From Bacillota bacterium (GTDB lineage Bacteria; Bacillota; Sulfobacillia; RBS10-35; Bu92): a stretch of DNA of 64,000 nucleotides. The position numbers were made by a program, and so were the translations under genes. The notes under the pieces are model-generated. The model did no database searches. It worked only from the letters and a program-made list of their open reading frames with translations, and was not told where the DNA came from. Within the stretch, counting starts at the first letter, position 1. The number at the start of each line of letters is the position of its first letter. Below are positions 34,231-43,746 of the stretch, piece after piece. The stretch is taken from contig JADBKN010000021.1 of assembly GCA_014896375.1 (NCBI GenBank), forward strand, positions 1-64,000. The letters run 5' to 3'.

Positions 34231-34676
34231 CGCTCATCACCTCCCTTCAAGCGCGCACCCGACCACTCGTCGAGCTCCGCCTGCTCCGCGCGCCGCACCT
34301 CCACCGCGTACACGGCGCGGCGCCGCTCCTCCAGCCGGCGGTAGACCTCGCGCCGCCGGCGCGCCTCCTCCCAAGCCGCGCGCGCCGCGGCGAAAGCCGC
34401 CTCGGCCGCCTCCTGCACCCGCGCGGCCTCGTCCACCGCCCGGAGCGCCCGCTCCCGCGCGCCGCGCAGCCAGAGAAGCTCCTCCGCGGCGGCTCCCTCC
34501 ACCAGCCGCCGGCGCCAGGCGGCCGTCCACTCCGCGCACGCCGCCTCGGCGGCCGCGCGCCGCCGGCCGGCGCCCTCGCGCTCCCGCGCGGCGCGCGCCA
34601 TCGCGAGGCCCGCGCGGCGCTCGCCCTGTGCGGCCAGACGCGCCAGCCGCTCGAGACGGAAGCGAAAGCGCCTCAT
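34227..34676 (-). CDS. fliJ: Flagellar export chaperone FliJ
   Basis: 149 residues, almost entirely a charged Ala/Arg/Glu coiled coil starting MRRFRFRLERLARLAAQGER. FliJ links the FliI ATPase ring to FlhA. Identification rests on position between fliI and fliK, length of about 147 and the typical start. It overlaps both neighbours by four bases. Confidence 0.85.
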   Translation of the reverse strand: MRRFRFRLERLARLAAQGERRAGLAMARAAREREGAGRRRAAAEAACAEWTAAWRRRLVEGAAAEELLWLRGARERALRAVDEAARVQEAAEAAFAAARAAWEEARRRREVYRRLEERRRAVYAVEVRRAEQAELDEWSGARLKGGDER

Positions 34677-36001
34677 GAGGCCGCCTCCAGCACGTCGGCA
34701 AGCGCGACGGTGCCCGGCGGCTCCTCCGGCCGCTGCCGGAGGAAGGCCAGAATGCGCGGCCTCAGCGCCCGGGCGGCGTCGACCTCCGGGTCGCTGCCCG
34801 GCTGGTAGGCGCCCACCTGGATGAGGTCGGCGGCGTCGCGGTAGACGGCCAGGAGCCGCCGCACCCGCTCCGCGGCCTCCAACGTGCGCGTGTCCGCCAC
34901 CTTGGGCATGAGGCGGCTCACGCTCTCCAGCACGTCGATCGCCGGGAACTGGTGCTCTGAGGCGAGGCGCCGGGAGAGGACGATGTGACCGTCCAGGAGA
35001 CCGCGCACGGCGTCGGCGACCGGCTCGTTCATGTCGTCACCCTCGACGAGCACGGTGTAGAAGGCCGTGATCGAGCCGCGCGCCGCGGGCCCCGCCCGCT
35101 CCACAAGCCGCGGCAGGCCGGCGAAGACGCTCGGCGGGTAGCCGCGCGTGGCCGGCGGCTCCCCGGCCGCCAGCCCCACCTCCCGCCCGGCCATGGCGTA
35201 GCGAGTGAGCGAGTCCATGAGCAGCACCACATCCTCGCCGCGGTCGCGGAAGAACTCGGCGATGGCCGTCGCCGTCTCGGCCGCCTTGAGCCGCAGGAGC
35301 GGCGGCTCGTCGCTCGTCGCCACCACCGCCACGGCGCGCCGCCGCCCCTCCTCGCCCAGCTCGTGCTCCAGGAACTCGCGCACCTCTCGGCCCCGCTCGC
35401 CGATCAGCGCCAGGACCGTCACAGCTGCGCGGTTGTGGCGCGCGATCATGCCGAGCAGCGTGCTCTTGCCCACGCCACTGCCAGCGAAGATGCCGAGCCG
35501 CTGGCCGCGCCCGCAGGTGAGCAGGTGGTCGATGGCCCGCACGCCCACCCACAGCCGCTCGCGGATCGGCGGGCGGGCGAGCGCCTCCGGCGGCCGCGCC
35601 GCGAGCGGCCGCTCCTCCTCGACGCGCCACATGGGGCCCCCGTCCGCCGGCTCGCCCAGGGGTCCGACGATGCGCCCCAGGATGCCGGCGCCCACGCGCA
35701 CGGTGAGCGCGCGATCAAGCGCCTCCACCCAGGCGCCGGGCTCCACGCCGTCCATGCGGCCGAGCGGCATGAGGAGCGTGCGGCCGCGGCGGAAGCCGAC
35801 GACCTCCGCCGGCACCGGCCCGCCGGGAGCCTCCACGCGGCACACCTCGCCCACGCGCGCCCGCGGCCCGTGCGCCGCGACGACGAGCCCCAGCGCTTCC
35901 TCCACGCGGCCCGCGCGCCCGTGGCGCGGCACGGACGCGAGCGCCCGCCGCACCCGCTCTTGCACCCGCGCGGCCGCCTGTTCAACGTCCGGGAGAGCCA
36001 T
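34673..36001 (-). CDS. fliI: Flagellum-specific ATPase FliI
   Basis: 442 residues, F1-beta-like. Walker A is FAGSGVGKSTLLGM near 175, followed by LIGERGREVREFLEH, Walker B VVLLMDSLTRYAMAGREVG and SITAFYTVLVEGDDMNEPVA, all specific to the FliI/YscN branch. It unfolds and releases export substrates at the base of the apparatus. It overlaps fliH by 20 bases and fliJ by four. Confidence 0.97.
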   Translation of the reverse strand: MALPDVEQAAARVQERVRRALASVPRHGRAGRVEEALGLVVAAHGPRARVGEVCRVEAPGGPVPAEVVGFRRGRTLLMPLGRMDGVEPGAWVEALDRALTVRVGAGILGRIVGPLGEPADGGPMWRVEEERPLAARPPEALARPPIRERLWVGVRAIDHLLTCGRGQRLGIFAGSGVGKSTLLGMIARHNRAAVTVLALIGERGREVREFLEHELGEEGRRRAVAVVATSDEPPLLRLKAAETATAIAEFFRDRGEDVVLLMDSLTRYAMAGREVGLAAGEPPATRGYPPSVFAGLPRLVERAGPAARGSITAFYTVLVEGDDMNEPVADAVRGLLDGHIVLSRRLASEHQFPAIDVLESVSRLMPKVADTRTLEAAERVRRLLAVYRDAADLIQVGAYQPGSDPEVDAARALRPRILAFLRQRPEEPPGTVALADVLEAAS

Positions 36002-36668
36002 CGGCGCTTGCCTCCTCCCTCAGGGCGGCCACAAGGCGCCGCCAGCGCCAGCCCGGTCCGGCCACGCGGAAGCCGCTCTCGTCCTCGGCCCAGGCATCGG
36101 CCGCGCCCACACAGGCGTCGGCCCGCACGGGCACGTCCCGCCCCTCCGCCTCGAGCGCCGCCGCCACCGGCGCGCTCGCCTCCGGCGCCGTCCAGAGCCG
36201 CGCGGCCGCGCCCTCGGCGAGAAGCTCCCGGGCGGCCCGCAGCGCCTCGCGGCCCGGCTCCGCCAGCTCCCGGCCCAGGGCGGCCTCCGCGAGCTCCGCC
36301 GCGAGGCAAAGGGCCTCCTCCTCCAGGCGGCGCGCGGCCGCGTCCAGCCAGCCAGCCAGCTCCGCGCGCTCCCGCTCCACGGCGGCCATGAGCGCCTGCG
36401 CCTCCTCCAACATCCGCTGCCCCGCGGCCACGCCGGCCTCGTACCCCTGCGCGTACGCCTCGCGCTGCCAGGCGGCGCGGCGGCGCGCCACCTCCGCCTC
36501 CACGAGCGCCTCGAGGCGCCTCTGCACGACGGCGTCGGGCGCGGCTCCGGCCGGCGCGCCGTCCGCGCCGGCGCGCGCCGCCGGCGGCAGCGTGACGACG
36601 GGCCACTCGGCCGGGCGCGGTGCCTGGGGCGGCGCAGCGACCTCAGACCACCAGTTCATCGTCGCCAC
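35982..36668 (-). CDS. fliH: Flagellar assembly protein FliH
   Basis: 228 residues. A Pro/Ala N-terminus is followed by an acidic helical stretch (AYAQGYEAGVAAGQRMLEEA is the family start). The remainder is Ala/Glu/Arg helices and an ATP-synthase-b/delta-like end. It binds and restrains FliI. It overlaps fliG by 26 bases. Confidence 0.86.
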   Translation of the reverse strand: MATMNWWSEVAAPPQAPRPAEWPVVTLPPAARAGADGAPAGAAPDAVVQRRLEALVEAEVARRRAAWQREAYAQGYEAGVAAGQRMLEEAQALMAAVERERAELAGWLDAAARRLEEEALCLAAELAEAALGRELAEPGREALRAARELLAEGAAARLWTAPEASAPVAAALEAEGRDVPVRADACVGAADAWAEDESGFRVAGPGWRWRRLVAALREEASADGSPGR

Positions 36669-37671
36669 CCCGGCTCACCACGATCTCGCCCTGCTCCTCA
36701 AGGCGCCGCACCACGTTGACGATCCGCTGCTGCGCCTCTTCCACGTCACGCAGCCGCACGGGCCCAAGGTAGGAAATCGACTCCTCGAGGTTCTCCTGGG
36801 CGCGCTTGGAGAGGTTGCGCAGGATCGCCGCCTTGACGTCCTCGCTCGCCACCTTGAGCGCCAGCGGCAGGTCGCCCTGCAGGTCGATCTCCCGCAGCAC
36901 CCGCTGCAGGGAGCGGTCGTCGAGCAGGACCAGGTCCTCGAAGACGAACATGCGCTTCTTGATCTCGTCGGCCAGTTCCGGATCGGCGGACTCGAGCGCC
37001 TCCATGATCGTGCGCTCCGTGGCACGGTCGACGCGGTTGAGCACCGCCACGGCCGTGTCGATGCCGCCAACGCGCGCCGAACCCTCCGTCATCAGCGCCG
37101 CGAAGCGCGACTCGAGGAGGTCCTCGATCTCGCGCACGACTTCCGGCGAGGTCGTGTCCATGATGGCGATGCGCCGCGCGATGTCCGCCTGCCGCTCCGG
37201 GGGGAGGGCGGAGAGGACGGCGCCCGCCTGCTCCGGGTTCAGGTAGGCGAGGATGAGCGCGATCGTCTGCGGGTGCTCGTTCTGGATGAAGTTCAGGATC
37301 TGGCCCGGCTCGCTGTGGCGGATGAACTCGAAGGGCCGCACCTGCAGCGTGGCTGTGAGGCGCTCGATGACCTCGTGCGCCTTGGCGGCCCCGAGCGCCT
37401 TCTCCAACAGCTGGCGCGCGTACGCGATGCCGCCCTGGTCGATGTGCACCTGCGCCTCGACGAGGTGCTTGAACTCCTCCAGCACCTGTTCGCGCACGTT
37501 CGGGTCGATCCGGCGCACGTTCGCGATCTCCAGGGTGAGGGTCTCGATCTCTTCCTCGTTCAGGTGCTTCATCACCTGGGCGGACACGTCCGGACCCATG
37601 CTGATGAGGAAGATGGCCGCCTTCTGCCGGCCGCTGAACGCCTGCCGCCGCGCCGACTCGATGATCGCCAT
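36643..37671 (-). CDS. fliG: Flagellar motor switch protein FliG
   Basis: 342 residues. The N-terminal FliF-binding part (FSGRQKAAIFLISMGPDVSA), the middle EHPQTIALILAYL motif and the C-terminal torque helix region (ELADEIKKRMFVFEDLVLLD, with LALKVASEDVKAAILRNLS) are all complete. The charged residues that meet the stator are present. Confidence 0.97.
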   Translation of the reverse strand: MAIIESARRQAFSGRQKAAIFLISMGPDVSAQVMKHLNEEEIETLTLEIANVRRIDPNVREQVLEEFKHLVEAQVHIDQGGIAYARQLLEKALGAAKAHEVIERLTATLQVRPFEFIRHSEPGQILNFIQNEHPQTIALILAYLNPEQAGAVLSALPPERQADIARRIAIMDTTSPEVVREIEDLLESRFAALMTEGSARVGGIDTAVAVLNRVDRATERTIMEALESADPELADEIKKRMFVFEDLVLLDDRSLQRVLREIDLQGDLPLALKVASEDVKAAILRNLSKRAQENLEESISYLGPVRLRDVEEAQQRIVNVVRRLEEQGEIVVSRGGDDELVV

Positions 37672-37674
37672 CGT

Positions 37675-39207
37675 TCAGTCCTCCGCCAGCCACACGCGCA
37701 GCGCGCGGGCCACCTGTTCCGGGCGCTCGCGGGAGTAGGTCTTCAAGTCGTGGATGGTGCCGTTGGCCGCCGGCGTCCCCTGCTCCTCGGCCGCGCGTTG
37801 CGCCTCGAGGCGCGCCAGCGCCAGCGCTTCCTCCTCGGCGCGGCGGCGCGCCGCCCGCCTCCGGCCGGCGAGCACGATCCACACCGCAGCGAGCAGCACG
37901 ACCGCCGCGCCGGCGGCCGCCCACGCCCAGAGCGGCACCGCGCGGCCGGTGGGCGGCGTCGTCTCGGAAGGTTGCAGCGCCTGGAGGAGGCTGCGGTCGA
38001 AGGGCATGCTCGTCACGCTGATCGTGTCCTGACGGGCGGGATCGGCGCCGATGGCCGCGGCCACGAGCTGCTCCACCTGCTGCTGCTGCTGGGCGTCGAG
38101 GGGCTTGTTGACGACGACGGCCACCGAGAGGCGCTTGACGCTGCCGGGCGCCACCTGGGTCGTCGTCTTCGTCTCGTTCAGCTCGTAGTTGCGCGTCGAC
38201 TGGTCTTCGGTGGTCGAGCTCGTCTGGTTGCCGCCGGTCGTCGCCGGGTACGTGGGGAAGTTGCTGTCTCCGGGCACGCCACCGGCGGCCGTCGACTGCC
38301 CCTGCACGCTGCGGCGCAGCTCCGTGATGCTTCTGAGGAGCCCGCCTTGGTCCGTGGGCGCCGTGAAGAGGTCGGAAACCGTCGTCGTGCGGTCGAAGTT
38401 GAGCTCCGCCGAGACCTGCGCGACGACGTTGCCGGGCCCGAAGATCTGCGTGAGGAGGTCCTGCAGGCGCGACTGCAGGTCGGCCTGGAAGCGCGCCTGC
38501 ACGGCCATGTTGTCCTGGGCGCCGCCGGCTGTGTCGTCCGCGGCGGCGGCCGCCGAGGAGAGGATACGGCCCGTCTGGTCGAGCACCGTCACCTGGTCCG
38601 GCGAGAGGTTCGGCACGCTCGCCGCGACCAGGTGGACGATGCCCTGCACGGTGCGCGCCTCCAGCGTCTCGCCCGGCTTCATCTCGACAAGCACCGCGGC
38701 GCTCGCCGGTTGGCTCTCGCCGGCAAAGACGGTGTCTTTGGGCATGACGATGTGCACCCGCGCCCGCGCCACGCCCTGGATCTGCTCGATGGTGCGCTCA
38801 AGTTCCCCTTGCGTGGCGCGCAGAAGGGCGACCTGGCGGTCGAAGTCGGTGGCGGCGAGGCCGAGCTTGTCCATCACCTCGAAGCCGACGCTGCCGCTCG
38901 CGGGCAGGCCCTGCGAGGCGAGCTCCAGGCGCAGCCGGTAGACGTCGGCCGCCGGGACGAGGATCGTGGCGCCGTTGTCGTCGAGCTTGTACGGCACGTG
39001 CTCGCCCTCGAGCACCTGCACCACGGCGGCGGCGTCGGCCGGTTGCAGGTTCGTGAAGAGCGGCTGCATCGCGCCGTCCGCGCCGCGCAGCCAGAGCCAT
39101 GCTCCGACCGCCAGAAGCGCGGCCGCGCCGAGGCCCGCGGCCAGCACCGCCTGCGGGCGTGTCCACCCTCCGAACGCCTTGCGCACCGCCTCCGCCGCCG
39201 GCGTCAT
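37675..39207 (-). CDS. fliF: Flagellar MS-ring protein FliF
   Basis: 510 residues. Membrane helix near 20-42, ring-building motifs (VQVLEGEHVPYKLDDNGATI, LERTIEQIQGVARARVHIVM, VLVEMKPGETLEARTVQGIV), a second helix near 415-440 and a C-terminal FliG-binding tail (ARALRVWLAED). It is the first part built of the basal body. It ends three bases before fliG starts. Confidence 0.96.
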   Translation of the reverse strand: MTPAAEAVRKAFGGWTRPQAVLAAGLGAAALLAVGAWLWLRGADGAMQPLFTNLQPADAAAVVQVLEGEHVPYKLDDNGATILVPAADVYRLRLELASQGLPASGSVGFEVMDKLGLAATDFDRQVALLRATQGELERTIEQIQGVARARVHIVMPKDTVFAGESQPASAAVLVEMKPGETLEARTVQGIVHLVAASVPNLSPDQVTVLDQTGRILSSAAAAADDTAGGAQDNMAVQARFQADLQSRLQDLLTQIFGPGNVVAQVSAELNFDRTTTVSDLFTAPTDQGGLLRSITELRRSVQGQSTAAGGVPGDSNFPTYPATTGGNQTSSTTEDQSTRNYELNETKTTTQVAPGSVKRLSVAVVVNKPLDAQQQQQVEQLVAAAIGADPARQDTISVTSMPFDRSLLQALQPSETTPPTGRAVPLWAWAAAGAAVVLLAAVWIVLAGRRRAARRRAEEEALALARLEAQRAAEEQGTPAANGTIHDLKTYSRERPEQVARALRVWLAED

Positions 39208-39223
39208 CCGCCGTCACCTCCGC

Positions 39224-39580
39224 CTAGACCTGCATGCGCATGATTTCCTGGTACGCTTCCAGCGCGCGGTTGCGCACTTCCACCGTCAGGTCGAGGGCCA
39301 GGCTGGCCTTCTGCGCCGCGATCATGGCCCGCGCCACGTCATCGATGCTGCCGCTGGCGAGCCCGGCGCCGGCCCTCTCCGCCTGGAGTTGCAGGTCGTT
39401 CACCTGTTGCAGCGCCTTCTGCAGCTCCTGGAGGAAGCGGGCTCCGTCTCCCGCAGCGGCGGCGCCCTGCGGGGCGCCGGACCCGGCGGCTGCGGAGCCG
39501 GCGGCGGGCACCGGATCCGGCAGGCGGCTGCCGGGCTGCCAGAGCGGGATCGGCGGCAGTCCTCCGATGGGCATCGACAC
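39224..39580 (-). CDS. fliE: Flagellar hook-basal body complex protein FliE
   Basis: 118 residues. The first 45 residues are Pro/Gly/Ala rich. The helical end is typical (FLQELQKALQQVNDLQLQAE, AMIAAQKASLALDLTVEVRN and RALEAYQEIMRMQV). It joins the MS ring to the rod. Confidence 0.93.
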   Translation of the reverse strand: MSMPIGGLPPIPLWQPGSRLPDPVPAAGSAAAGSGAPQGAAAAGDGARFLQELQKALQQVNDLQLQAERAGAGLASGSIDDVARAMIAAQKASLALDLTVEVRNRALEAYQEIMRMQV

Positions 39581-39586
39581 CCCGTC

Positions 39587-40036
39587 TCACCCCCTCGCGA
39601 TGTCCAGACCGGCGCGGAACATGTTCTTGCCGGCCTCGAACGCGGTCACGTTCGCCTGGTAGGCGCGGGACGCCGCCACGAGGTCGACCATCTCCTTGGT
39701 GGGGTCGACGTTCGGCAGGCGCACAAAGCCGTCGGGACCGGCGTCCGGGTGCGTGGGGTCGTAGCGCAGCGGGCCCGGGGCGGGGTCGCTGACGATGCCG
39801 ACGACCGTCACGCCGGCCGCCTCCCCCGCACCTGGAATGGCGGCGCCGGCCGCCGCGGCCAGGACGCCGTCCGCCACCCCGCCGGGCGCGAACACCGGCA
39901 GCTGTCGCCGGTACGGCCCGCCGCCCGGCGTGCGCGTCGTGTCGGCGTTGGCGAGGTTGTTCGCCACCAGGTCGAGCCGCAGCCGTTCCGCTGTGAGCCC
40001 GGAGGCGCTGATGTCCAGGGGTCCGAAGAGACTCAA
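39587..40036 (-). CDS. flgC: Flagellar basal-body rod protein FlgC
   Basis: 149 residues starting MSLFGPLDISASGLTAERLR with LVANNLANADTTRTPGGGPY, the rod-protein N-terminal helix. It ends with VDLVAASRAYQANVTAFEAG and a partner helix. RYDPTHPDAGPDGFVRLPNV is the FlgC-specific middle. Confidence 0.96.
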   Translation of the reverse strand: MSLFGPLDISASGLTAERLRLDLVANNLANADTTRTPGGGPYRRQLPVFAPGGVADGVLAAAAGAAIPGAGEAAGVTVVGIVSDPAPGPLRYDPTHPDAGPDGFVRLPNVDPTKEMVDLVAASRAYQANVTAFEAGKNMFRAGLDIARG

Positions 40037-40039
40037 GGC

Positions 40040-40510
40040 TTACGACCTCCCCGTCACGGCCGTGCGCAACCGGCCGAAGGCGAGCGCCAAAAGCTGGCTC
40101 GCCGCCTCATACTGCATGCCTGTCTCAGCGAGCTCGACCATCTCCTGGTCGAGGTCCACGCCGTTGCCGTCGACCTTGAACGCCAGGCCGGCGGCCGGCT
40201 GCACCGCGCCCGCGAGTGAGGCTCCCGCGGGCAGCGCCGGCGCGGCCGAAGCCAAAACCGTCGCCCCGGGGACGCCGGCGGGCCCGGCCAGGGCCGTCGC
40301 CCCAGGGGACCCCGCGGTGCCCGTCTCAGCGGCCAGCGCGGCCGCGAACGCCTGGCCGAAGTCCAGGTCGAGGCGCGCATAGCCGGGTGTGTCGACGTTC
40401 GCGAGGTTCTGGGCGATGAGCCGCTGGCGCAGGGACAGCACCTCAAGTCCCGCGGAGAGCGCGGCCACGTCCGGCGTCTGAAAGATGGCCCCTCCGTCCA
40501 TGTCGGTCAC
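40040..40510 (-). CDS. flgB: Flagellar basal-body rod protein FlgB, first gene of the operon
   Basis: About 156 residues. The rod helix is LEVLSLRQRLIAQNLANVDT with PGYARLDLDF. The C-terminal helix is MVELAETGMQYEAASQLLAL. The start is either GTG 40510, four bases after GGAGG, or ATG 40501, ten bases after GGAGGTG. The latter is slightly better spaced on the 3' side of the motif. The leader carries a c-di-GMP riboswitch and terminator just upstream, so transcription into flgB and the whole operon is probably ligand-controlled. Confidence 0.93.
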   Translation of the reverse strand: MTDMDGGAIFQTPDVAALSAGLEVLSLRQRLIAQNLANVDTPGYARLDLDFGQAFAAALAAETGTAGSPGATALAGPAGVPGATVLASAAPALPAGASLAGAVQPAAGLAFKVDGNGVDLDQEMVELAETGMQYEAASQLLALAFGRLRTAVTGRS

Positions 40511-40526
40511 GGCACCTCCCTCTCCC

Positions 40527-40567
40527 AAAAACGAACCGCCCCCGCGCCGGGACCGGCACGAGGGCGG
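40527..40567 (-). terminator. Intrinsic terminator between the riboswitch and flgB
   Basis: Minus strand: CCGCCC (40567-40562) pairs with GGGCGG (40541-40536). An inner GCCGG/CCGGC stem lies between them, and TTCGTTTTT follows. It starts about 20 bases after the aptamer and ends about seven bases before the flgB ribosome site. This is the expected expression platform of a transcription-terminating riboswitch. Confidence 0.8.
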
Positions 40568-40577
40568 ATAAGCCCCT

Positions 40578-40668
40578 TGTTTCCGGCAACCCGGCTGCCC
40601 TGGGTGACCCCGAGGGCCCGTGGCTTTGCGCCCCTGCCTTTCGGACAGGTTTGCCTTTATCGGAAAAA
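40578..40668 (-). ncRNA. GEMM-I cyclic-di-GMP riboswitch in the flagellar operon leader
   Basis: The minus strand from 40660 to 40585 reads almost as the GEMM-I consensus. P1 is formed by GGCAA (40655-40651) and TTGCC (40589-40585). Next is the conserved AAACC, then a stem CCTG-T-CC capped by a GAAA tetraloop and closed by GGCAGG. The hallmark GGCGCAAAGCCACGGGCC follows, then GGGCAGCCGGGTTGCC. GEMM-I RNAs bind c-di-GMP; a variant subclass binds cGAMP, and I cannot separate the two without an alignment. With the terminator directly after it, ligand binding would set readthrough into flgB-flhG. Confidence 0.92.
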
Positions 40669-40696
40669 TCTTATGTTGACCTGTATGCGATCTCAG
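40668..40696 (-). promoter_or_regulatory. Candidate promoter of the flagellar operon
   Basis: CTGAGA (40696-40691), 17 bases, TAAGAT (40673-40668) on the minus strand match the housekeeping consensus at four of six positions each. The RNA would start near 40661, just before the aptamer. The rest of the 326-base hslU-flgB gap (40697-40836) is lower in GC than its surroundings. It holds a CAGGGA/TCCCTG hairpin near 40692-40710 and no gene; codY is not there. Confidence 0.5.
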
Positions 40697-40836
40697 GGAC
40701 GGTTCCCTGGATCGCCGACCCTATTTCTTTCCTCCGTTGGCGAATCCTGCATCCCTGGGGCGAAAGACGGCCACAATCGTTCGACAATTTTCGACATCAA
40801 GGGTCCGGCCCCGAGGGCTCCCGGCTCCGCCCAGCC

Positions 40837-42231
<1,395 letters not shown>

Positions 42232-42235
42232 GACC

Positions 42236-42766
42236 TCACAGCTCCTCGACCGTGATCTGGTCGTTCGTATACACGCAGATCTCGGCGGCGATGCGCAGGG
42301 CCTCGCGGCAGACCTCGGCCGCCGTCATGTCGGTGTGGCGCACGAGGGCGCGCGCCGCCGCCAGGGCGTAGGCGCCGCCGGAGCCGATGGCGGCCACGCC
42401 GTCGTCCGGCTCCACCACTTCTCCGGCGCCCGAAAGCAGGAGCAGGCGGTCGGCGTCGGCGACGAGCATCAGCGCCTCCAGCCGCCGCAACACGCGATCG
42501 CCGCGCCACTCCTTGGCGAGCTCCACGGCCGCCCGCAGGAGCTGGCCGGCGTGTTCCTCCAGCTTCGCCTCGAAGCGCTCCATCAGCGTCACAGCGTCGG
42601 CGGCGGCGCCGGCGAAGCCGCAGAGGACGCGCCCGCCGTGCAGGCGGTGGACCTTGCGCGCGCGGTGCTTCCACACGATATGCTGGGCCTCTTGGGTGAC
42701 TTGCCCGTCGCCGGCCATGGCCACGCGGCCGCGATGGCGGACGGCGACGATCGTCGTGGCGTGCAT
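42236..42766 (-). CDS. hslV: ATP-dependent protease proteolytic subunit HslV (ClpQ)
   Basis: 176 residues from ATG 42766. The precursor begins [20 protein letters not shown], so processing after residue 3 exposes the N-terminal threonine nucleophile. B. subtilis ClpQ instead uses serine at this place. The rest has the usual GDGQVTQ and [20 protein letters not shown]. It forms a double hexamer capped by HslU. Standard xerC-hslV-hslU order. Confidence 0.96.
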   Translation of the reverse strand: MHATTIVAVRHRGRVAMAGDGQVTQEAQHIVWKHRARKVHRLHGGRVLCGFAGAAADAVTLMERFEAKLEEHAGQLLRAAVELAKEWRGDRVLRRLEALMLVADADRLLLLSGAGEVVEPDDGVAAIGSGGAYALAAARALVRHTDMTAAEVCREALRIAAEICVYTNDQITVEEL

Positions 42767-42798
42767 GGGCGTCTCCTCCTCGTCGTCCCGCGGGACGG

Positions 42799-43746
42799 TC
42801 AGGCTCTGGGGTGCGCGTCGCGGTAGACCTGCCGCAGGCGCGCGCGCGTGACGTGCGTGTAGATCTGCGTCGTCGAGAGGTTGGCGTGGCCGAGCCACTC
42901 CTGCACGGAGCGCAGGTCGGCGCCGTGGTCCAGGAGGTGCGTGGCGAAGGAGTGGCGGAAGGTGTGGGGCGTGACGCGCCGGCCCGGGAGCAGGCGCGGG
43001 GCGTAGCGCTGGACGATGTCGCGGATGCCGCGGTCGGAGAGGCGCCGGCCGCGATGGTTGAGGAAGAGCGCCTCACCGTCCGCGCGCGCCCCGCTCCCGA
43101 CCGCGGCCGCGCGCCGCCGCGCGGCGAGCGCCGGGCGGCCCAGGCGCATGTAACGGTCGATGGCGGCGATGGCCTCGCTGCCCAGCGGCACGAGCCGCTC
43201 CCTGCCGCCCTTGCCCGTGACGCGAGCGAAGCCGAGGCTCAGGTCCAGGTCGCCGAGCGACAGCCCCGCCAGTTCCGCCACGCGCACGCCGGACGCGTAG
43301 AGCGTCTCCAGGATGGCGCGGTCCCGCAGGGAGAGCGGATCGTCCCCGGAGGGCGCCTCCACGAGCGCCTCGGCCTCCGGCTCGTTCAGCACGCGCGGCA
43401 AGGGACGGCCCTGTTTGGGCGTGGCCACCGCCTTCGCGGGGTTGGCGGCGAGTACGCCCTCCCGCACAAGGTAGCGGAAGAAGGAGCGCACGGCGGCGAT
43501 CTTGCGGCCCACGGACTTGCGCGCGTAGCCGGACTCCTGCAGGCTCGCCAGGTAGTGGCGCACGGCCGCGGCCTGCACGGCGCCGAGCACGCGCGCCTCC
43601 GGCCGCGGGCCCACGCCGAGCACCTCGAAGAACTGGATCAGGTCGCGGCGGTAGGCCGCCAGCGTGTGCGGCGAGGCGCCCCGTTCCGCGCGAAGGTGGT
43701 CGAGGAAGCCCTCCAGCCAGTCCGGGGCGTCCGCCATGCCACTCAC
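42799..43746 (-). CDS. xerC: Tyrosine recombinase XerC/CodV
   Basis: 315 residues. N-terminal SAM-like DNA-binding domain ([20 protein letters not shown]) and C-terminal catalytic domain. Arg is in [20 protein letters not shown] (near 154), Lys in [12 protein letters not shown], His-x-x-Arg in [20 protein letters not shown] (near 261), His in [17 protein letters not shown], which also holds the nucleophilic Tyr near 296. It resolves chromosome dimers at dif with a partner. GTG 43746 overlaps the trmFO stop; an in-frame ATG at 43737 is an alternative start. Confidence 0.94.
   Translation of the reverse strand: MSGMADAPDWLEGFLDHLRAERGASPHTLAAYRRDLIQFFEVLGVGPRPEARVLGAVQAAAVRHYLASLQESGYARKSVGRKIAAVRSFFRYLVREGVLAANPAKAVATPKQGRPLPRVLNEPEAEALVEAPSGDDPLSLRDRAILETLYASGVRVAELAGLSLGDLDLSLGFARVTGKGGRERLVPLGSEAIAAIDRYMRLGRPALAARRRAAAVGSGARADGEALFLNHRGRRLSDRGIRDIVQRYAPRLLPGRRVTPHTFRHSFATHLLDHGADLRSVQEWLGHANLSTTQIYTHVTRARLRQVYRDAHPRA

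Noticed and set aside
40650-40668. CCGATAAA as a -10 element for the motility sigma factor
   Set aside because: No TAAA-type -35 element lies about 15 bases upstream, and the bases belong to the 5' edge of the riboswitch aptamer.
40770-40800. CodY-like half site AATTTTC in the hslU-flgB gap
   Set aside because: Only one half of the 15-base consensus matches, and codY itself is absent from this locus. I regard it as chance in an AT-richer stretch.
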